Shown: positions 52,995 to 60,031 of the stretch, in pieces | How positions within the stretch are numbered: the first letter of the stretch is position 1 | Layout: every line of letters begins with the position of its first letter | NCBI GenBank assembly: GCA_016190245.1 | Contig: JACPQY010000039.1 | Location: 1-60,031 of the forward strand | Length of the DNA: 60,031 nucleotides | Source of the DNA: Nitrospirota bacterium | GTDB lineage: Bacteria > JACPQY01 | Direction: 5' to 3' | The notes under the pieces: model-generated | What the model saw: only the letters and a program-made list of their open reading frames with translations | Told to the model about the DNA's origin: nothing | The model's database searches: none | Position numbers and translations under genes: made by a program

Positions 52995-53777
52995 ATGAAC
53001 GACCTTCCGTCGGACCGCCCCGTTCTGCTCGACGAAGGCGGTGGGTTCGCGAACGAACCACCGGCCCCCGTCACGGCGGCGCCCTTTCCGGAACCATCAC
53101 CCACTGTGTTTCGCCAGGCTTGGGAGGACTGGACCGGCGCGATCCTCTCCCCAACAGTTTTCTTCCGCCGGGCGCGCGGACGCACATCGCTCTGGAGCGC
53201 GTTCGGATTCGCCATTGCCATGAGCGTTCTTGGCCACGTCGTTTCGCTGCCCGCCTCCCTCCTCCGTGCCGAGGAGACCGTGCGCCAGATCGAGGAGAAC
53301 GTGTTCGAACACTGGCCCTCCCTTCAGGATCAGCTCGGGACCGAGATGGCCCAGAGCTGGATCCTGCGCTGGCCCTATCTGTGGCACGCCGGGAACATCC
53401 TCCTCGCACCTATCCTCGTCCCCCTCGCCATCTTTGGATTCGCCCTCTGCTTCGTCCACCCGGTGGGCCGGATGTTGGGCGGCCGCGCAACGCTGCGTCA
53501 ATCGACGCTCACCCTCTCTTATGCCAGCGCCGCCGCTCCCCTGCTCGCGCTCACCGTGATCCCGGTGCTCGGCTGGCTCCTCTACATGGCCTACTACGCG
53601 AGGCTGGCCGTGGTGGCGGTTCGGGAAACGCAGCAGATTACAACCGGCCGCGCCATCCTAGCCCTCCTCATTGGCGGGTTCATTCTGCCCGGGCTCCTGG
53701 TCGGGATCTCCATCGCGCTGATCGTCCTGTCCTTTATGATGCTCATGCCCTTCGAGCCCCTCCTCCAAGCCGCCTGA
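52995..53777 (+). CDS. Yip1-domain membrane protein
   Basis: 260 residues: a soluble Pro-rich N-terminus (about 1-45), then about five to six membrane helices with the pattern of Yip1 family proteins (FRRARGRTSLWSAFGFAIAM, HPVGRMLGG, and two late helices). Function in bacteria is unknown. It starts four bases after the thiC stop and may be read from the same message, although a link to thiamine is not evident. Confidence 0.7.
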   Translation: MNDLPSDRPVLLDEGGGFANEPPAPVTAAPFPEPSPTVFRQAWEDWTGAILSPTVFFRRARGRTSLWSAFGFAIAMSVLGHVVSLPASLLRAEETVRQIEENVFEHWPSLQDQLGTEMAQSWILRWPYLWHAGNILLAPILVPLAIFGFALCFVHPVGRMLGGRATLRQSTLTLSYASAAAPLLALTVIPVLGWLLYMAYYARLAVVAVRETQQITTGRAILALLIGGFILPGLLVGISIALIVLSFMMLMPFEPLLQAA

Positions 53778-53819
53778 TTCCCGACCTTTCCAAGCCGCTT
53801 TTGACTACAATGGATCGCC

Positions 53820-57287
<3,468 letters not shown>

Positions 57288-57305
57288 GCCACAGGCGGGC
57301 CCGCT

Positions 57306-58862
57306 TCAGCCCGCCGCTACCTCGCCGCGAATCTCGGCGATCGCCTTCCGAAGACCCTCGAGAGTTCGATCGCGCCCCAGCAACCAGATCACATCGAAAA
57401 TCCCTGGGCTGGCTGAGCTACCCGTCAACGCCACGCGCACCGGCTGCGCGAGCTGTCCCATCTTGATCTCGGCCCTCTCGCAGATGGCCTTGAACGCCTC
57501 CTCCAACGGCGCCGTCTCGAACGGCTGGGCCTCTTCAATACTGCGAACGGCCTGCTCTAGATAGGGCAGCGCCTCGGGTCGAAGGAATTTCCCGCGAGCC
57601 TTCTCATCGAACGTCACGCTCTCGACGAACAGAAACGTCATCTGCTCTGCCATCACTTTCAGCGTCCCGGCGCGCTCGCGGAAGGCGTCCATGGCGCGGT
57701 CCCACCAATCGGGCGTGAATCGTGAACCCCGCACCAGAGGCTCGGATTCGCCCCTGGGCACTTCGGCCTCCCTGCTATGCCCGGAAGAGATCCCGTCGGA
57801 CGGGGTAGCCACCTCGGTGCGGGGCGAATCGTGAATCGTGAGGTCGGAGCCGCCACCGGAGGCGCGAAGCCTCTCCACCAGGAAGGGCATGAGGCGCCGC
57901 CTCAACTCATCCTTCGAGAGTTGCCGCGTGTAGTGGGCGTTCAGCCACTCGAGCTTCTGCTCGTTGAACACACCGGACGTCTTGCCCACCCCTTTGAGAG
58001 TGAACTTCTCGAGGAGGTCTGCGACGGTGAAGATCTCCTCATCGCCATGGGACCACCCTATCCTCGCCAGAAAATTGAGAAGCGCCTCCGGAAGAAATCC
58101 TTCCTCGCGGTAGGCTGTGACGGACACCGCGCCGTGGCGCTTGGAGAGCCGCGAGCGGTCCTCACCGAGAATCAGCGGCAGGTGCGCAAATTGAGGCGGA
58201 TCGAGTCCCAGCGCGCGATAGAGGTGGATCTGCTTCGGCGTGTTGTTGAGGTGGTCCTCCCCGCGGATGACGTGCGTGATCCGATTTTCAGCGTCGTCCA
58301 CCACGACGGTGAGGTTGTACGTGGGCATCCCGTTGCTGCGCAACACGATAAGGTCCTCGATCTCCTCGTTGGGGAACCGGATCGTCCCCCGGATAAGATC
58401 CTGCACCTCCGTAACGCCGGCCTCCGGCGCCTTGAAACGAAGGGCGTACGGCCCCGCGGGCGAGTCCGTGCGGCGACGACACCTCCCGTCGTATTTCGGG
58501 GGCCGCCCCTCCTTCATCGCCGCCCTCCTCCGCTCCTCCAGCTCGGCCGGAGAGCAGGTGCAGCGGTAGACGTGCCCCGCCTGTTCGAGACGCCCCACAT
58601 ACGACCGGTAGAGCTCGATCCTCTCCGTTTGCCGAATCGGCCCCTCGTCCCAACCCAGCCCGAGCCAGCCCATGCTGTCCACGATATCCTTGAGGTACTC
58701 TTCCCGGCTCCGCTCGCGATCGGTGTCCTCGATCCGGAGGACAAACGTGCCCTTGTGTTGGCGTGCATACAACCAGTTGTATAGCGCGGTGCGCGCGCCG
58801 CCGATGTGAAGGTAGCCCGTTGGGCTGGGTGCGAAGCGGGTGCGAACGGGACTCGATGACAT
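57306..58862 (-). CDS. gltX: Glutamyl-tRNA synthetase
   Basis: 518 residues. Class I synthetase signatures: HIGH-type RFAPSPTGYLHIGGARTALY at the N-terminus and the KMSKS-type RLSKRHG near residue 250. It charges tRNA with glutamate. ATG 58862 is chosen because the HIGH motif usually starts about ten residues into the protein; a longer frame upstream has no support. Residues about 339-382 (SDLTIHDSPRTEVATPSDG and following) are a low-complexity in-frame insert encoded by repeat-like DNA. The gene is convergent with mfd and divergent from cdsA. Confidence 0.96.
   Translation of the reverse strand: MSSSPVRTRFAPSPTGYLHIGGARTALYNWLYARQHKGTFVLRIEDTDRERSREEYLKDIVDSMGWLGLGWDEGPIRQTERIELYRSYVGRLEQAGHVYRCTCSPAELEERRRAAMKEGRPPKYDGRCRRRTDSPAGPYALRFKAPEAGVTEVQDLIRGTIRFPNEEIEDLIVLRSNGMPTYNLTVVVDDAENRITHVIRGEDHLNNTPKQIHLYRALGLDPPQFAHLPLILGEDRSRLSKRHGAVSVTAYREEGFLPEALLNFLARIGWSHGDEEIFTVADLLEKFTLKGVGKTSGVFNEQKLEWLNAHYTRQLSKDELRRRLMPFLVERLRASGGGSDLTIHDSPRTEVATPSDGISSGHSREAEVPRGESEPLVRGSRFTPDWWDRAMDAFRERAGTLKVMAEQMTFLFVESVTFDEKARGKFLRPEALPYLEQAVRSIEEAQPFETAPLEEAFKAICERAEIKMGQLAQPVRVALTGSSASPGIFDVIWLLGRDRTLEGLRKAIAEIRGEVAAG
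57716..57845. repeat. In-frame repeat-like insert in gltX
   Basis: CCCCGCACC (57727-57735) and GGTGCGGGG (57816-57824) form an inverted repeat. GAATCGTGAA occurs at both ends and again as a tandem at 57825-57842. The DNA lies between two well-conserved parts of the protein. Confidence 0.55.
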
Positions 58863-58926
58863 GTCGTGGAATGCCGCGATAGTTAGCACGCCACCCGTCC
58901 CCGTGCAACACGGGTGGCGTTTGAGT

Positions 58927-59805
58927 ATGATGGCGGCGCTCATGGCGGAAGCGGACAAGCGAAGGGAGCTTCGCAATCGGCTCCTGACGGCGGCCGTCGC
59001 CGCTCCCGTTCTCATCTACTGTTTTTGGCAGGGCACGTGGAGCCTGCTTCTGCTGGTGACCACCTTTAGCATCCTGGGCGTGCTCGAATTCTGCGATCTC
59101 CAGGAGAAAAAAGGCGTCCTGGCCTTTCGGGGGACAGCCGTGGTCGCGGCCCTCGCGCTCAACCTCGCGGTCTACTTCGGCGGTCTTGCCGCAGCCGCCG
59201 TGACATTCGCCCTCATTGCCATCCTGCTCGTGCTCAGCACCGTCCTCGGCCCCTACCAAGAGACGGCTCTCCAGCGCATCGCCGGCACGCTCTTCCCCCA
59301 GGCCTACATCAGCCTGCTCATGAGCCACTTCTACCTGATTCGTCAAAAGACGATGCCGTTCGATCTCTCGCCGCTCGATGTCGAGGACGGGTTCGTGTTT
59401 CTCCTCCTTGTGGTGTTCCTGGCCATGCTGAACGACACGGGGTCCTACTTCGGCGGCCGCTTTTTCGGCAAGCACCCCCTCGCTCCGGGGATAAGCCCCA
59501 AGAAAACGTGGGAGGGGGCGCTCGGAGGCGCCCTCACATGCCTGGCAACGGCCCTCCTCGTCAAACTCGCGTTCCGGATCCCCGGCGCGGTCGGCCCCCT
59601 CGTCTGCCTCGCTCTCATCGTACACGTGATGGGACTCCTGGGTGACTTGGCCGAATCGCAACTCAAGCGCTCCGCCCAGGTAAAGGACTCGGGAGACTTC
59701 TTCCCGGGCCACGGCGGCGTGCTCGACCGGCTCGACAGCCTCGTCTTCGTCGCGCCGGCCGCGTACTACTTCATTGAGATATGGGCGCGATACCGGTTGT
59801 CGTAA
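58927..59805 (+). CDS. cdsA: Phosphatidate cytidylyltransferase
   Basis: 292 residues with about seven to eight membrane helices and the CDP-alcohol signature near the C-terminus: KDSGDFFPGHGGVLDRLDSL, preceded by LNDTGSYFGGRFFGKH and SPKKTWEG. CdsA makes CDP-diacylglycerol from phosphatidate and CTP at the inner membrane. The exact start is uncertain among ATGs at 58927, 58930 and 58942; none has a strong ribosome binding site. It overlaps the next gene by 25 bases. Confidence 0.94.
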   Translation: MMAALMAEADKRRELRNRLLTAAVAAPVLIYCFWQGTWSLLLLVTTFSILGVLEFCDLQEKKGVLAFRGTAVVAALALNLAVYFGGLAAAAVTFALIAILLVLSTVLGPYQETALQRIAGTLFPQAYISLLMSHFYLIRQKTMPFDLSPLDVEDGFVFLLLVVFLAMLNDTGSYFGGRFFGKHPLAPGISPKKTWEGALGGALTCLATALLVKLAFRIPGAVGPLVCLALIVHVMGLLGDLAESQLKRSAQVKDSGDFFPGHGGVLDRLDSLVFVAPAAYYFIEIWARYRLS

Positions 59806-60031
59806 TCGGCGGCTGGGACCCCTCGGGCGGGGCCGGGGTGGCGCGCGATCTCCTCACCCTGCAGAAGCTGGGCGTGCGCCCTTCCGCGGTGATCACAGCG
59901 ATCACAAGCCAGGACGCGCGGGCGCGCGGCCGGGTCTTCCCTCTCGATCCCTCGACCGTGACCGCCCAGATCGAGGCGGCTTGGCCCCGAACTCCACCCG
60001 TGGTGAAAGTCGGGATGGTCTACAGCCGCGC
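59781..60031 (+). CDS. thiD: Hydroxymethylpyrimidine (phosphate) kinase ThiD, partial
   Basis: The first 83 residues of a ribokinase-fold protein, cut by the window end. The N-terminal pattern VVVIGGWDPSGGAGVARD and SAVITAITSQD matches ThiD, which phosphorylates the pyrimidine made by ThiC. ATG 59781 lies inside the end of cdsA in another frame. It is the second thiamine gene of the window; no riboswitch is seen before it. Confidence 0.88.
   Translation, partial: MGAIPVVVIGGWDPSGGAGVARDLLTLQKLGVRPSAVITAITSQDARARGRVFPLDPSTVTAQIEAAWPRTPPVVKVGMVYSR

Overview
The window is GC-rich and gene-dense. It comes from a diderm (Gram-negative) bacterium: there are outer-membrane barrels, lipoprotein signals, Tat signals and a periplasm full of c-type cytochromes. 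About 72 CXXCH-type haem motifs (two with longer spacing) fall in ten genes. This points to an anaerobic or facultative respirer with multihaem, possibly extracellular, electron transfer plus copper-type nitrite reduction. I cannot place it taxonomically from sequence alone; deltaproteobacteria-like, NC10-like or Nitrospirota-like lineages would all fit.

Layout. 0.36-6.0 kb: a small c-type cytochrome, then an RND/MMPL exporter, a LolA-like lipoprotein-sorting protein, an outer-membrane barrel and an ArsR regulator, with a perfect 18-bp palindrome over the exporter promoter. 6.1-6.7 kb: brnTA toxin-antitoxin. 6.7-12.1 kb (minus): three coupled multihaem cytochromes with 18, 11 (plus cytochrome b) and 9 haems, a likely quinone-to-periplasm wire. 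12.6-17.9 kb: a trihaem FN3 lipoprotein, a Tat-exported molybdopterin enzyme, its 4Fe-4S subunit and a TorD-like chaperone.

18.1-41.8 kb is the most unusual part. Three paralogous modules each encode a PhnD-family periplasmic binding protein, a membrane histidine kinase and an NtrC-like response regulator. Each module is followed directly by a large multihaem lipoprotein cytochrome with 8, 10 or 9 haems. The architecture resembles the AioX-AioS-AioR arsenite-sensing three-component system. All three sensors have a Cys at residue 111, and the regulators show graded loss of the AAA+ domain. Two short DNA motifs recur upstream of these operons: a dyad TGCTGC-N6-GCAGCA (four copies) and a CRP/FNR-like site YTGAY-N4-RTCAT (six copies). 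Between the modules lie a phd/vapC-type toxin-antitoxin pair, a GH106-like lipoprotein coupled to module B, and a nucleotidyltransferase with a 72-residue partner.

41.9-50.4 kb: a split and a fused version of an FAD-GDH-like GMC oxidoreductase with its Tat-borne small subunit, both with a C-X5-C-X3-C cluster motif. These flank a nirK-cytochrome c fusion, nirV, a SCO protein and a dihaem cytochrome c. 50.5-60.0 kb is ordinary chromosome: an SDR, a TPP riboswitch with thiC, a Yip1 protein, mfd, gltX, cdsA and the start of thiD, cut by the window end.

Working model (inference): the minus-strand cytochromes move electrons from the quinone pool to the periplasm. The molybdoenzyme and the surface lipoprotein cytochromes are alternative terminals. 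The three sensor systems choose among these terminals according to small thiophilic or oxyanion ligands, under a further CRP/FNR-type control.
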